Source of the DNA: Nitzschia sp. pyKryTriq1
Taxonomy: Eukaryota; Bacillariophyta; Bacillariophyceae; Bacillariales; Bacillariaceae
Assembly (NCBI GenBank): GCA_956465555.1
Contig: OY101126.1
Coordinates: forward strand, 42,501-106,500
Length of the DNA: 64,000 bases
Reading direction: 5' to 3'
This document shows positions 1 through 11,950 of this stretch, piece after piece (the stretch's first letter is position 1; every line of letters begins with the position of its first letter). The notes beneath the pieces were generated by a model. The model searched no databases. It was not told the origin of the DNA and worked only from the letters and a program-made list of their open reading frames with translations. The translations under genes and the position numbers were made by a program.

Positions 1-999
1 AACTGTTGCGGTAGAACAGGTCTGTATAAGAACTGGAAAACTGCTGGCAACTCATCCCAGCATGGCGGCCGCCGCCAGAAGCATCGATCCAAATCACGAC
101 CGACCAGGAGCAGGAATCCAATATGGTAAGTCGCTTGAATACTCTCAACACTCGTTGGAGACGACAAACTGTAGAACGTCACTCACATTCTTCATCGTCG
201 GATGCAACAAGTGCTGCTCGGGAAAACGCATACGTCTATGGGATTTTACTGGCGGCGACCTGGATCTACAAGTTTGCCGCATAACTTGAGGCATGGTTCC
301 TCGGGAGAGGTCCGGATGCGCATACCATTCCGCAAGAAGATATATCGACGTCGCAAATCATCGGAAGATGATGATGATGATGATGATGACGATGATGAAT
401 CATTGGACGACTATCCGTCCGACAGAGAAAATACGAGTAGTGCTGTGCCCATCAAAAATCGCATTCAGCCCAGCCGGGCATCTCGGCGCAATCACTTGAA
501 ACCACCCATGAAATACTTTCCATCCGACAGTGAGAGCGACTACGAACCAGAAGAAGAATATCATGAGGTGGTAGAAGCAGGCAATCATGATGAGGGTGAG
601 AAGGAAGCATCAACAGAACAAGATCATCATCCGGTGGGTCCGAAATCTTGCCGAAAAGTATCGAAGCGTCCCATCCACGACAGAGATCAGGATCAACCAG
701 TCGTCCGGGTGTCATCTTCTCATCCTTCCAAAACATCATCATTGGCATCATCTAATCGAGGAACTTTGTCGTCCGAAACCAGGAGGAGCAAGAAGAATAG
801 GTCTTCGGCATTGTCATTATCCCCAACAAGACGAGGACTACCACCCCCCACAAAGCGACCAAGAGTCAACAAGTACAACGCCGAAGTTTTGGCAATGCTA
901 GCCGAAGAGCAATGTCGAACAACATTTCGAACATTCAAGAAACTGAGACGCGCCTATCGAAAGAAATCGTCAATGATGATGATGATGAAGGAATGCTAA
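1..999 (+). CDS. Partial basic/acidic low-complexity protein, 3' part of gene
   Basis: The gene enters from the left edge. A frame open from base 1 reaches a GTAAGT donor at 126. An acceptor (..TACAAG) ending at 272 restores the frame with correct phase, giving exons 1-125 and 273-999. The protein has a basic stretch (IPFRKKIYRRRK), a run of ten Asp, phosphorylatable SDSESDYEPEEEYHE, several Ser/Arg/Lys patches and a basic C-terminus (FKKLRRAYRKKSS followed by five Met). This composition suggests a nuclear or nucleic-acid-associated protein, which is inference only. No domain is recognised. The exact intron is uncertain: the same bases also hold a short open frame (123-284) ending in a hydrophobic segment. 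Confidence 0.5.
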
Positions 1000-1853
1000 A
1001 AAACGACTCGAGTGGTGAGATCCGAGACTCTATGCTCTCTACTAGTAGAAGTAGTAGAGAGTAGTCAACTCTATAACTTAAATCCTCACACTACTCTAGA
1101 GTAGAGGAGCTACAGTAGCAGTAGTAGTAGTAGTAGTAGTAGAGAGCGGATGCCTTCTCTCTGCTAACAGTGGAAGTGGTAGCAGTAGTGCAATCGTAAA
1201 GCAGCAAAAAAGAGTGAGCTGTCTAATTTAGCTACTACCTTGACGGTCGAGAGCACAATGAATCAGTAGTAGTACTCTGCTACTCTACTACTAGTAGTAG
1301 AGAAGTAGTATACTACTAGTAGAGTAGAGTAGAGTAGAGTAGAGTAGAGTAGAGTAGAGTAGAGTAGAGTAGAGTAGAGTAGAGTAGAGTAGAGTAGAGT
1401 AGAGACGAGACGAGACGAGACGAGCAGAGAGCAGCGGTAGTAATCTGCTACTCTACTACTACTCTACTACTACTCTAGCTACTACTAGCTAGCTAGTAGA
1501 GAGTAGAAGTAGAGTAGTATATCGTAACGACGTAGAGCTACTACTACTACTACTCTACTATTATATCGTAAAGCAGCGAAAAAGTAGAGAGTAGTGGTAG
1601 TAGAGAGTAGAGAGCAATGATTCATTAAACATCTTCGTACAACAAAGCTAAACGTACAATACATTTACAAGGCTACTACTACCAGTAGTAGCTACTACTA
1701 GCTATTAGAAGTAGTAGTATAGTAAAAGTAGCAGTACTGTACCGTACTATCTCTCTGCACTACGAGCAACAAGACGTGTAGTACTTCGTAGTAGTAGAAG
1801 AAGTAGTAGTAGTAGCGACTACTACATGAAGTAGTACAGTAGTTGCTACTATT

Positions 1854-1885
<32 letters not shown>

Positions 1886-1886
1886 A
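1000..1886. repeat. TAG/CTA low-complexity spacer with (AGTAG)n array
   Basis: No gene is seen. The stretch is almost entirely TAG, GTA and CTA trinucleotide runs. A long pentanucleotide array of AGTAG type lies at about 1318-1402 and is followed by ACGAG repeats. Short CTAGTAG/CTACTAG palindromes are scattered through it. The same style of sequence fills most spacers of the window. Confidence 0.85.
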
Positions 1887-2779
1887 TTAGGCGGGCATGG
1901 CATCTCGAAGATAGCGTTCAAATGTGTCGCTGAACGCATGCCCATGACGACGTCTTCCACCATGGCGTTGTTTATCACGCTCTTCTTGTTCTGCTGCTGG
2001 TGCCGGTAGCAGTAGATCATCATCGTCGTTTTCATCGTCGCCAGCGCCATCACCACCATCATTGTTGTGGTTATTATTCTTTTTCTTGTTGTTGTTTGGT
2101 TTGTGAAATCGTCTATCTTCGGATCGAATCCAAGGCCACTATTCGTGGTAAAAGTAGTAGTATTTTGTTAGATTAGTAGTAGTAGCAGTAGTAGTGATAG
2201 GAACAAGGAAAATGGTAGAGTGAGAATGAATCATCATCTTTCGTATGTGGTGACTAGTAGTACTAGCAGTAGTAGTACCACTAGTATAGTATAGCAAAGA
2301 AGAACATACGACATAAGCAACATGAGCAACCACCAACTTACCGCCCGGTCATCTTTGGCACATTCCGACACAATATCCCAAGCGCTAATCAATCCAGCAA
2401 AATTGTTCGTATGAGAATCGAGTACAATCGCATGATGGTTGTGATTCTTCTCCAGAATCCTGGCTGCTTGATCTCGATGCATGGTATGTGTACAAGTAGT
2501 AGTCATAGAAGTGGTAGAAGCATCATAACAAGCAGAATCCGCCGGTCGTAGTATTTCTTGGAGAGGCCAATCGGAGGGAATTTCATTGCGATAGGCTTGA
2601 ATCAAATCCGTCTTGGTAATGATTCCAATCGGGAGCGATCGTGCCGAAGTATCCGTTGCCAAAATCACAATCGCTCCAATATGATGCTCGAGCATGAGGT
2701 CCATGGCTTGTTGAATGGAATCTTTTGCCGTCAACGTATGAACGTCGGTAGCTGGTGTCATAAAGGCTGCCACTCTCAT
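1887..2779 (-). CDS. Paired CBS-domain protein
   Basis: Two exons on the minus strand: 2779-2342 (146 codons) and 2138-1887 (83 codons plus TAA). They are joined across a 203-nt intron with GTAAG donor at 2341 and AG acceptor at 2139-2140, phase 0. Residues ~1-70 form a first CBS domain (VAAFMTPATDVHTLTAKDSI ... GAIVIL ... IGIITKTDLI). Residues ~72-146 form a second one with a low-complexity insert (LQEILRP ... AARILEKNHNHHAIVL ... FAGLISAWDIV). The exon junction reads CAKDDRA/WPWIRSEDRRF. An acidic/Asn-rich linker and the end FSDTFERYLRDAMPA follow. Paired CBS modules bind adenine nucleotides and usually act as energy or redox sensors; the ligand here is unknown. A short upstream exon cannot be excluded because the start Met lies right at the domain edge. 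Confidence 0.82.
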
Positions 2780-3848
2780 CTTATCGTAGTAGTAGTAGTA
2801 GGTCGGTAGTAGAAGTAATAGTTAGTTGGGTTTTTTATGTTCTTGTTATATGGCTGTATCGTATCTTACAGTATTCTCGCCCGCATAGAGGCGATGATTC
2901 TCGTAGTATGGTTAGATTATGCGATGAGATCCTGATGATGATGTTTGCGAGGATGATGATGATGATGATGATCGATGATGATCCTTATCAGCTAGTAGCG
3001 CAGAAGATGATGATACATGCATGCATGAACCTGGCATCAAAAACCGAACTCGGACCGCTCGGTCCTTCCTTCGAAGAGAAGAGAAGAAAGGTACAAGTGG
3101 ACTACATACCGTACAAGTACTGTACTGTAGTAGATACATCATGTTGTGAGATTCATGATGGATTCTTCTTCTCGTTTGGGGGAACGACCCATCATCAAAA
3201 GGAGAAAGAGGTCTTCTCATTTTTTCTGCGCGTATGACGCGCGAATTCGAACGAAAGTTTGAATCATCCGAACGACAAAGACAACAGCTAAAAGATCTGC
3301 TCCGAAAGCATCATCGGAGAAATAATGTTATAGTCTGTCCCCACCACCTATTTTTTTATATACTGTTACTGTACCGCTGTACCTACGTGTACGTTTCAAA
3401 ATTCTGTGGAACCACAGCAGCAGCCGATGATAATAATCATCGTACGTGTAAGGACAGACAGACGAAATAACGTAGTTTCCATACCGGAACGTATGTATGT
3501 GTATCGCACAGTACGTGTACTGAGTGGAACGAAGAATTCGGTTGTTCCCATCATCATCTTTTAGTGGTCCTGAAAAAATCGCAACAAAAACGGTGAACGG
3601 TGCGGTGGTCTTATTATGTATTGATGTGTCTTGTAAAGAGGATGTACTTTATTTCATTTCATTTCATTTGTCAGAACCTTCACAAAAACAACAACAACAA
3701 CAACAACAACATAATTTGAACGACAACTAACGGACTACCTAGGTAGCTAACTACACTACGAATACGTGTATAGTACCAGTACCAGTACCAGTACCAGTAC
3801 CATAGTACCAGTACTGTACCGCACTATAACTTCCTGTGGAACGATATT
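2780..3848. other. Intergenic spacer with (GTACCA)n
   Basis: No convincing gene. It contains GAT-trinucleotide runs (about 2935-2985), a TTTCATTTCA repeat near 3650 and a CAA run near 3690. A hexanucleotide array (CAGTAC)n lies at about 3773-3803, just upstream of the next start codon, and may sit in its promoter or 5' UTR. Confidence 0.6.
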
Positions 3849-6239
3849 ATGACAAATAATAATATAATGCTGATGGCGGCGGCAATGTCATTATCATCGG
3901 AGAGTAATGATATTATGATTATCCAAAAGAAGAATAACAGCAGCAGCAACAGTACCATCAGTAACACCAGTACCAGTAGGAGTGACAGTAATAACTCTTC
4001 CATCGATCTATCGTTCATCACAATGACCGGTGGTACTAATACACGTACGAACAAGGCAACAGAATGCAACATCAACCACTCGTCGAGCAGCAGCACTGAT
4101 GGCACTGATGGCACTGATAGCACCACCAACGTCACCACCACCACTACCGCCACCACCAGCAGCAGCAGCACGGATGAAACCTTTTTGGCTTGTTCGAGAA
4201 ACAACTCCTCCATAAACTCTTCACACGAAGAAGAAGAAGAAGAAAAAGCGCAATATTTACATGACGACGACGATGAAGAAGAAGAACAAAGCTATTATCG
4301 GTATGGTACTCGCAACGACTACTCTGCCGAGGAGGAGGAGGAGGAGGAGGGAGACGTTGTCATTGTGACGCCGCCCAACAACAGTGCTTGTAGTACGAGT
4401 ATCTGCAACAGAAGAAACAACGGCAACAACAATAACAACAGCAGAGATTATGCTGATGCTGAAAGTGTATCCGCCGCCACCACCACCACTACCACCACTG
4501 CGAATTCTACTCTTACTTCTACTTCTACAAGTAGTAGGGCACAACAAATACGGGAAAAGAGGCAGTCACTGGAAAATTGGCACACTCGGCAGAAACATAA
4601 ACAACAGCAACAACAACAACAACAACAACAGCCGCAACAGCAGCAGCAGCAGCAGCAGCAACAACAAGAGAAGATCCGCCGCAGCACGATGACGAATGAT
4701 ACAAGTATCGGGAAACGATCTCTGCTATCTCGAATGACTTACTATGGTAGTACAAGTACAACAGCAACTACTACTACTACTACTACTATTACTGGTATCG
4801 AAAACAACAAGGTCAACAACAACACCACCAAAGGCAAACGAGGAGGAGGAGGACGACGACGCATGAGAAATATCATGATGATGGGTCGTTCATCAGCATC
4901 ATCATCCGAACAACAACAACAACAACAACAACAACAGCGCTATCAACGTTTGATCGACCGACTGGAAACTACCCGACAACTGTTGCAGGTCCAACATTCC
5001 GAATGGGGTCTCCGGAGTGAACGATATCATCATCATGATCATCATCATCGTGATCATGATCAACAACAACAACAACAATCCCGCCGCCGAAGACTAAATG
5101 CTCTACAACAACGTGCCGCCATTCAATTACGAATCGCTCAAATCGACCATGCCATGAAATATTATCAAGGGCGTCTCCTGGAGTTGTCATTGTCGTCATC
5201 ATCATCATCGTCGTCGTTTTCTTCTTCTAAAAATGCTGCATCTACTACTGCATCTACTGCGGCCGCCACGGCTGTTCCCATGTCCGTCCTCAAGATTGTA
5301 TCTTCCTTGGCGGAACTTTCCAAACATACCCTACAAGATGACCTCGAACATGAATGGTCCTTATGGAGCGAAGAGTATCCCTACGAGTGTGGAAAAATCA
5401 TGGAAGAGATCCAACAGCGACAACAACAACAACATTATTTTTGTGGACCCAAGGTCGACCAATGGTTGCCACGATTTCGATTGCCAGACGCGCATGGAAT
5501 TCTCTTTGACTCGGAGGAGAATAATAATACTTGTTCAGATCAACCTCAAGGTCGAATGATTGTGGTGGTATATTTGGGACATTGGTCGACTCTTTGCATG
5601 GCCACACTGCGAGCATGGCAACATGTCTATGAAACAAGGACCTTGAAGCAGCAGCAGCAGCAACAGCAGCAGAAGGATAAAGATGGTGACGACCATGATG
5701 ATGATCATGATGATGATAGTTCTGCTTTCTCTCCTCAGCGTACGGTGGTGGTGGTTGCCATTGGAATGGAATCCGAAGAAGATTGCCGTTTGACTGCCGC
5801 CAAGAGTGGAGCCAAATTTCCAATCTTGAGTGATAATACTCGGGGTGAATCATCGATTCTTCGTCGACTCGGGCTGCTAGTTGTTGATGATAATGATTCT
5901 ACTACTACTGCAACATCCTTTTCTGCTTGTTTGAGCAGTGGACAAGACAACAACAACAACACCGATGCCGACAATAACAACAACAACAACCACATCCATT
6001 CGTACCCATATTATCATCCCATGGCTCGCTTGCGTCCGCGTGGGTCGTTGCTTCGCACCGCCACCACCAGCGAACAACCAATACCACCGCCACCGCCACT
6101 ACTGCCACCACTCCCCATGACGGCCACCTTGGTGATCGATCGAGCCAGTCGGACCATCCTTTACTCTCATGCATCACTGGATCCTACCAAACGAGGAGCC
6201 GAGCCAATGGATATCATTTCCGAATTCTGCTTGGCTTGA
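3849..6239 (+). CDS. Low-complexity protein with C-terminal degenerate peroxiredoxin-like domain
   Basis: One uninterrupted 796-residue frame from an ATG in the context GATATTATG. Residues 1-~520 are mostly low complexity: Ser/Asn/Thr, Glu and Asp runs and long poly-Gln tracts, with short structured helical patches such as RYQRLIDRLETTRQLLQ and AIQLRIAQIDHAMKYYQ. From ~530 a thioredoxin-fold segment of AhpC/TSA type is readable: VDQWLPRFRLPDAHG, then RMIVVVYLGHWSTLCMATLR, then TVVVVAIGMESEEDCR, GAKFPILSD and ATLVIDRASRTILYSHA. In the matching active site of peroxiredoxin-like proteins the pattern is usually W-C-x-x-C; here it is W-S-T-L-C. The first, normally catalytic, Cys is thus Ser and only the second Cys remains. 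Peroxidase activity is therefore doubtful. No signal peptide is seen. Confidence 0.75.
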   Translation: MTNNNIMLMAAAMSLSSESNDIMIIQKKNNSSSNSTISNTSTSRSDSNNSSIDLSFITMTGGTNTRTNKATECNINHSSSSSTDGTDGTDSTTNVTTTTTATTSSSSTDETFLACSRNNSSINSSHEEEEEEKAQYLHDDDDEEEEQSYYRYGTRNDYSAEEEEEEEGDVVIVTPPNNSACSTSICNRRNNGNNNNNSRDYADAESVSAATTTTTTTANSTLTSTSTSSRAQQIREKRQSLENWHTRQKHKQQQQQQQQQQPQQQQQQQQQQQEKIRRSTMTNDTSIGKRSLLSRMTYYGSTSTTATTTTTTTITGIENNKVNNNTTKGKRGGGGRRRMRNIMMMGRSSASSSEQQQQQQQQQRYQRLIDRLETTRQLLQVQHSEWGLRSERYHHHDHHHRDHDQQQQQQSRRRRLNALQQRAAIQLRIAQIDHAMKYYQGRLLELSLSSSSSSSSFSSSKNAASTTASTAAATAVPMSVLKIVSSLAELSKHTLQDDLEHEWSLWSEEYPYECGKIMEEIQQRQQQQHYFCGPKVDQWLPRFRLPDAHGILFDSEENNNTCSDQPQGRMIVVVYLGHWSTLCMATLRAWQHVYETRTLKQQQQQQQQKDKDGDDHDDDHDDDSSAFSPQRTVVVVAIGMESEEDCRLTAAKSGAKFPILSDNTRGESSILRRLGLLVVDDNDSTTTATSFSACLSSGQDNNNNTDADNNNNNNHIHSYPYYHPMARLRPRGSLLRTATTSEQPIPPPPPLLPPLPMTATLVIDRASRTILYSHASLDPTKRGAEPMDIISEFCLA

Positions 6240-8098
6240 GTACTACTCAAGCTAGTATTAGCAGCACCAGTAGCAGTAGCTACTCTAGTAGTAGTATATT
6301 CATCATAGACGATACTACTACTAGCGATTCTTTGCAGTCTTCTAGTAACTACTACTACTAGTAGTCTTGATCGTAAACAAGCATTATTCCTAATGCTAAC
6401 TACCGGTAGCTAGCTAGTAGAGAACAGATGATTCTTCCCATCACCGACCGCACTCAATCAATCATCGAGCGAGGAACGTACCGACGGACGGATGGATGGA
6501 CGGAATGACTGACTTACGACGACTTCTCGTTGATCTACATATGTACCAAAAAAGCGGAAACGCGTAGTAGCGTGTGTAGAACCTGGTAGGAGTCTGTCCT
6601 ACCACCGAAATTCTGCGCGCACCCGATACATATCCAATGGATAAAATAGGCAAATCCAATCCATTGCGATAAAATTACTTAACGATTCTATGTCCTATGC
6701 GACTCTGGCACGCCAGCAACAAAATAAAACGTGATTCACAGGTAGTAGTACAATTGATTTTTTGTTTCTGTCATCAAACGTAAACTGACACAACGCTAGG
6801 TTGTGAAAGATCACGGTCGGTTGCATCGGTTGTAATACGACTTGCCATCCGAATGAAATTCCTCGTGGCGGCATGAAAAATAATTCGGTCCCATCGATCA
6901 CGTTATCTTGGAGTTGAGACGAAGTGATCGGATCGGTCACATTTTACCGAGGAAAGGGATGACAGACGGAAAAAGGACGAAAAGGGAGGAGAAGAACAAA
7001 CAGACGCCGCAGACACGACAGACACTATCGATTGGATATATCATAAAAATTATTCGGATATGGAGAATTCTGAATGTTCGCTTATCCATTGGATATGCAA
7101 AAGACGCATTCTGCGCAAAGAAGGGCGTCAAAATCCCGTGTTAATTTGTTTTATTCGTTAACAAACAAATGAAGGCGAGACAGCCGTGGTAATTACTACA
7201 GCGTTGATCGGCGTATTTCGCGCTATCGCACTGCACAATTTACCACGGCTGGAACTCATTTTTTCAAAACTCGATTATCACGAAGAATTATTACGCGGTC
7301 TGGCCGCTGCTTCATTTTGTACCGAGTTCTGCGATGAGTTTTGTACCATAGGCCACGCGCGTCTACGCGAAGGATCCCACAATTTAAACACAGTATATAG
7401 AGTAGGGCAGTGATGAGGGACGGACGGTCGGGCTCCACCTCCAACTGTAAGTTGTATCGGTACTGTACGTTCGTACTCTGATGGTACATTACCGTACGTA
7501 CGTACGGCCTATTCGTGGAAATATGTGTAGAATAGACAGTCTGGTCATCCATGAAAAAGAATGACTGACGTATGTGAGCGTCGTCTTGTCTCGCGCAAAA
7601 ACAGCTACTGGACTGCGCTCTTTATTTGTACTACATAGCTAGCTGCGAAGAATAGATACTGTACATCACGTGCGTTGTTCGTACTCATACCATACCGCCG
7701 ATGCGACATCTTCGCGTCATTATCGGCGGAAGAAGAGCGAACGCGATGCGAGAGACAGCCATCGCTCTCACGCACATCACGCATCATGATGATGATTGAT
7801 GTGTGTCGTCCGATATTACCGTAGTCTACGTACCGGTACTGTATCATGATGTAGATCTGATGAGAGGTGATGGGCTGATTTGATGTCGTATCTTTTTCGC
7901 GTTGCGCGGTAATAATACGTACTGCGTACGACGCGTTTGGTTTGGCACCCATCATCCATCATCCATCGCACCCATCACCAACCACCACATGATGGGTTGT
8001 GCTGGTTGGACTGACTATTTTAATATTTCTACCGTAACATCCACAAGAACTATCCATCCATCAAAATCCATCCATCATAATCCATCATAATCATAATC
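6240..8098. other. Intergenic spacer, 1.9 kb
   Basis: TAG/CTA-rich up to about 6420, then ordinary composition. A 75-codon open frame at 7186-7413 (LIGVFRAIALHNLPRLELIF...) has a protein-like look but no recognisable family. An imperfect inverted repeat lies at 7177-7251 (arms AGCCGTGGTAA / TTACCACGGCT). ATGATG and CATCCATC repeats precede the next gene, with CATCCATCA-type runs at 7957-8098. No RNA gene was recognised. Confidence 0.5.
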
Positions 8099-8860
8099 AT
8101 GAAGATTAGTAGTGCTGCCTTGTGGGCAGTGATTGGAGCCTCCCTCGGCGGCGGCAGCGGCAGCGGCAGCGGCGGCGTCTTGGCCTTTTCGACGCCAACA
8201 ACATCCGCCAGCAGCAGCAGGCAAGCTCGAGTAGCAGGAGAAGGAGGAGTGGTCGTCCTTGGTCGAACGACTGGGACTACTACTACTACTTCTGCCTTTT
8301 CTCGAACCCACCACCATTACCACCAATACCATCACCACTCGTCCTCCTCGTCCTCCTCCTCCTTTCGTCTTTCCATGACGGCTCGTCCCCCAACGCCGCC
8401 ACCGTCCATTGATTTGGATACAGCCTCGGAAGAGCAACTGGACGCCTTGGCCCGTGCCGAGTACGAGGAGTGGTTGCAGTTGTATTCTTCCAACAACAAC
8501 AAGAAGCAATACGATGAAGGGAGATTTGCCATTTTCAAACGCAATTATTTGATGCAAGTGCGATACGATCAACAAACGGGCAGCGGTATCTACTATGGAT
8601 TGAATCAATACGGAGATTTGACACCCGAAGAGTACTCTACGATGATGGCGGACAAGGAAGTAGATGAAGACACTAAGGTCAGGGAGGAATATCGTGCGTG
8701 GGCTGCGGAAAATAACAAACAAGAGTATCAATTGTCGGAAGAACGGTATTCTATTTTCAAGGACAATTATTTGGCCAATAAAAGGTATTATGAACAAACT
8801 GGAAAGTATTACGTCTTGAATGAATATGCTGACATGACACCCGAAGAATTTCAAGCCATG

Positions 8861-8891
<31 letters not shown>

Positions 8892-11319
8892 TGAATATGG
8901 AGGAGGAAGAAGAAGACGACAACGACGTAAGTACTGATATACCCAAAATTTTCTTGGAATGGAACGTTATATTCTACAGTCTCCTAACCTGATTTGCTTT
9001 TCTTTCTTTCTTTCTTTTTTATTCTTTTTATTCTTTTGTTTATTTACGCAATGATGAAAAATACAGACCGGGACTGGATTGCCCAGTTACATGGAAGGCA
9101 TGACGACACCCGCTTCTTCGCCACCCTCGGGCGCTGGAATGCCGTCGTTTGCCGATTCTCTATCTGGAGGCGGCGGCGGCGGTGGTAGCCAAATGAAACA
9201 GTCTACCTACATGCCCAGCAAATCGTACAAGCAGTCGTCAGGATCCGGCATGCCATCCTATTTTGACAGCATGGGCGGGGCGGGGACGGGAGGTGCTTCC
9301 GGCTCTGCTGGCTCATCGGGCATGCCATCCTTTGCGGATTCCCTCTCGGGCGGAAGTGGCAGCGGCGGCGGCAATACGATGATGAAGCGATCGTCGTACA
9401 TGCCCAACAAATCGTACAAGCAGTCGTCAGGATCCGGCATGCCATCCTATTTTGACAATATGATGGGAAGTCCTTCTTCTTCGTCTTCTTCTTTTTCGTA
9501 TTCCGATGCCCCCGCTGCACCTGCAGCGGAAGCCCCCGCCTCTACCAGTGGTAGTGCCGGGGGGCCACCATCGGGAGCTGGACTACCATCCTTTGCGGAT
9601 TCCCTCTCGGGCGGTGGTGGTGGTGGTGGAACAAGCGGACCAAAAATGAAGCAGTCTTCCTACATGCCCAAGTCTTACAAAACAACGTCTGGATCTGGCA
9701 TGCCATCGTTTGCAGATTCACTGTCGGGAGGAGGAGGTGGAGGAGGCGGCGGCAGTAGCACTTACAAGGTGGCTAGTAGCGCCGGTATTCCCTCCTACTT
9801 GGATAATGTCAGTGGCAGCGGCAGCGGCGGCGGTGCTGCTGCTGGATCGGCGCCTACGGGAGCGGGTTTGCCCTCCTTTGCCGATTCGCTTTCGGGTGGA
9901 GGCGGGCGAATGAAACAGGCTTCGTACATGCCCCAAAAGTCCTACAAGCAATCCTCTGGATCCGGAATGCCATCCTACTTTGATAACATGGGCAGCGTCT
10001 CGGCGGCTTCGGAAACAAGCGTGCCCTCGTATTCGGCACCTGCTCCCGCACCCGAACCGCCAATGGCATCGTCATCTTTCTCAAGCAGCAGCAGCAGCAG
10101 CAGCAGTGCTGGTGGGCCTCCCTCGGGAGCCGGCTTGCCTTCTTTTGCCGATTCTCTATCCGGAGGCGGGGGTGGTGGCGGCCGAATGAAACAATCTTCC
10201 TTCATGCCCAAGTCTTACAAGAAACCATCTGGATCTGGCATGCCCTCCTTTGCAGATTCACTGTCGGGAGGAGGAGGTGGAGGCGGCAGTAGCCCTTACA
10301 AAGTGGCTAGCGCCGGTATTCCCTCCTACTTGGACAATGTCAGTGGCAGCGGCAGCGGCGGCGGTGCTGCTGGATCGGCGCCTACGGGAGCGGGTCTGCC
10401 CTCGTTCGCCGACTCTCTTTCGGGAGGTGGTGGACGTGGCATGAAACAATCGTCGTACATGCCCAAGAAGTCGTACAAGCAATCCTCCGGATCGGGATTG
10501 CCTTCCTACTTTGATACTATGGGACAAGCTCCTACTGCTCCTCCTGCGGGACTAGAGTACAAGGCCGAGCTACCACCCCCCGATATCCGACCCAACATTG
10601 CGGCTCCAGCTTCTGCTTCAGCTGCTGCCGCTGCTGCTGCTGCTGATGGCATGAAGGCCGATCAAGCCGCACAATTGGCTCGCATCCACAATCCTGCTCG
10701 TGGACCTCCGCCAGGTCATCCCTTGGCCCATCCAATGTCCAATCCTAAAGCCTTGAAGTGTGATCAAAGCTTGATTATGCAAGAGGGGGGCGCCTTTTTG
10801 CCCCACGCCATGGATCCTGTGATTAAACGTGGGAACTTGCTTCCCGATCAGTCGAATGAAATGCGATACTTCTTTACGGGACGCCTTTGCGCCACGGATT
10901 CCTTCAAGGACATTCCCATGGCCAATCGCTTCCCAAGTGATCAAGAACGGGTTGAAAACCAGACGCGACGTACGCTCATGTACTTTCAACGGCCCGGTCG
11001 ACAACCATCAATGACGGCGGCAGGAGGAGGTGGTGGTGGTGGTGGACGGCGGCAACAACCAGTAGCAGCCGCAGGTCGCAGCAGCAGCAAGAACAGTGGC
11101 CCGCCTACTGGTGCCGGTATGCCTTCTTTTGCCGATTCGTTGTCGCGTGGCAATGGCCGCCCCGTACCGAGAAAAGGCTTGAAGACGTCGTCCTACATGC
11201 CCAAATCTTACAAGAAGACCTCTGGCTCTGGCATGCCTTCTTACTCTGACAGTTTGGGTAATAAAAGTGGTGGTGGCGGTGGTGGACGCCCTGGTGGCGC
11301 CCCTCGAAGAAGGTTTTAA
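8099..11319 (+). CDS. Plastid-targeted protein with two I29 propeptide-like domains and GAGMPSFADSLSG repeats
   Basis: Exons 8099-8926 and 9067-11319 are joined over a 140-nt intron (GTAAGT..ACAG, phase 0) to give about 1,026 residues. The N-terminus MKISSAALWAVIGASLGGG..GGVLAFSTP is a signal peptide with Phe at the likely +1 site, the diatom plastid-import signature. Residues ~114-185 and ~194-258 are two copies of a cathepsin propeptide inhibitor (I29) fold (EYEEWLQLY..F.IFK.NY...NQYGDLTPEEY and EYRAWAAEN..YSIFKDNYL..NEYADMTPEEF). No peptidase domain follows. Exon 2 is built of alternating modules, PPSGAGxPSFADSLSGGGG (nine PSFADSL copies) and KQSSYMPKSYKxxSGSGMPSYFD (about seven). A unique block at ~809-920 (LARIHNPARGPPPGHPLAHP ... 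LCATDSFKDIPMANRFPSDQ) interrupts them. Its role is unknown; a multivalent scaffold or protease-binding protein in the plastid is inference. Confidence 0.82.
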
Positions 11320-11950
11320 AGAAATGATGATCACAGAGAGAAAGAAGATTGACTGACTGACTGACTGACTGAAGTAGTCTGCTACTACTATTGGTCAGTC
11401 TACTATTACTGGTATTGCGGAACGAAAGAAAGGAAAATATACAATCAAGTTCAACCAAGGAACAACAACAACGACGACCGCTGCCAAAACTACTACTACT
11501 ACTACTACTACTACTAAAAAAAGAAAGAAAGAAAGAGCTTTGCCTCCACTCTACTACCTTGCTAGTCTACCGGAGTACTATTTTATACCCCCTCTTCGTA
11601 GCTCGGTGCCAGAGGCGCTTCAACGTCGAGATGGAACGACCAAGCTGTATCCCTTTCAACAGGCAGCGGAAGGCTACGATGGTGACTTGGAACTGTCGTT
11701 CATGCTTCTCCGACGTGATCCCACGATGGTGACTTGGAAATGGCATTCATGCCTAGCCAGCAACGTTTATGCCGACTCTTGAGATGGCGTGCTGTAAAGG
11801 TACATTATCCTCTAGCTAGAGTAAGCAAATTACTAGTCTAGTTCCGTCGATTCCTCTACTTCATCTACTAACTAAGCTCTAGAGAACTCAGAGTAGAGTG
11901 GAGGATCATTCATCATCACAACAGCGCAGCAGTACGAATACTGTACTGTT
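11320..11950. other. Intergenic spacer
   Basis: No gene is seen. It holds an (ACTG)n run at 11349-11370, (CTA)n at 11488-11516, and a short direct repeat in which GATGGTGACTTGGAA recurs at about 11679 and 11725, each followed by TTCATGC. Confidence 0.6.

Noticed and set aside
123-284. Short 53-codon frame with hydrophobic C-terminus (YVYGILLAATWIYKFAA) in the first intron
   Set aside because: Overlaps the proposed splice donor GTAAGT, has no upstream support, and the other frame gives a consistent two-exon gene. It remains possible as an alternative end of the gene.
7186-7413. 75-codon plus-strand frame LIGVFRAIALHNLPRLELIF..
   Set aside because: No family, no ATG at the start, and no splice context; it also overlaps an inverted repeat.
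7840-7900. CTGATGAGAGG string resembling a hammerhead ribozyme core
   Set aside because: The second conserved core (CGAAAC) and the flanking stems are missing nearby.
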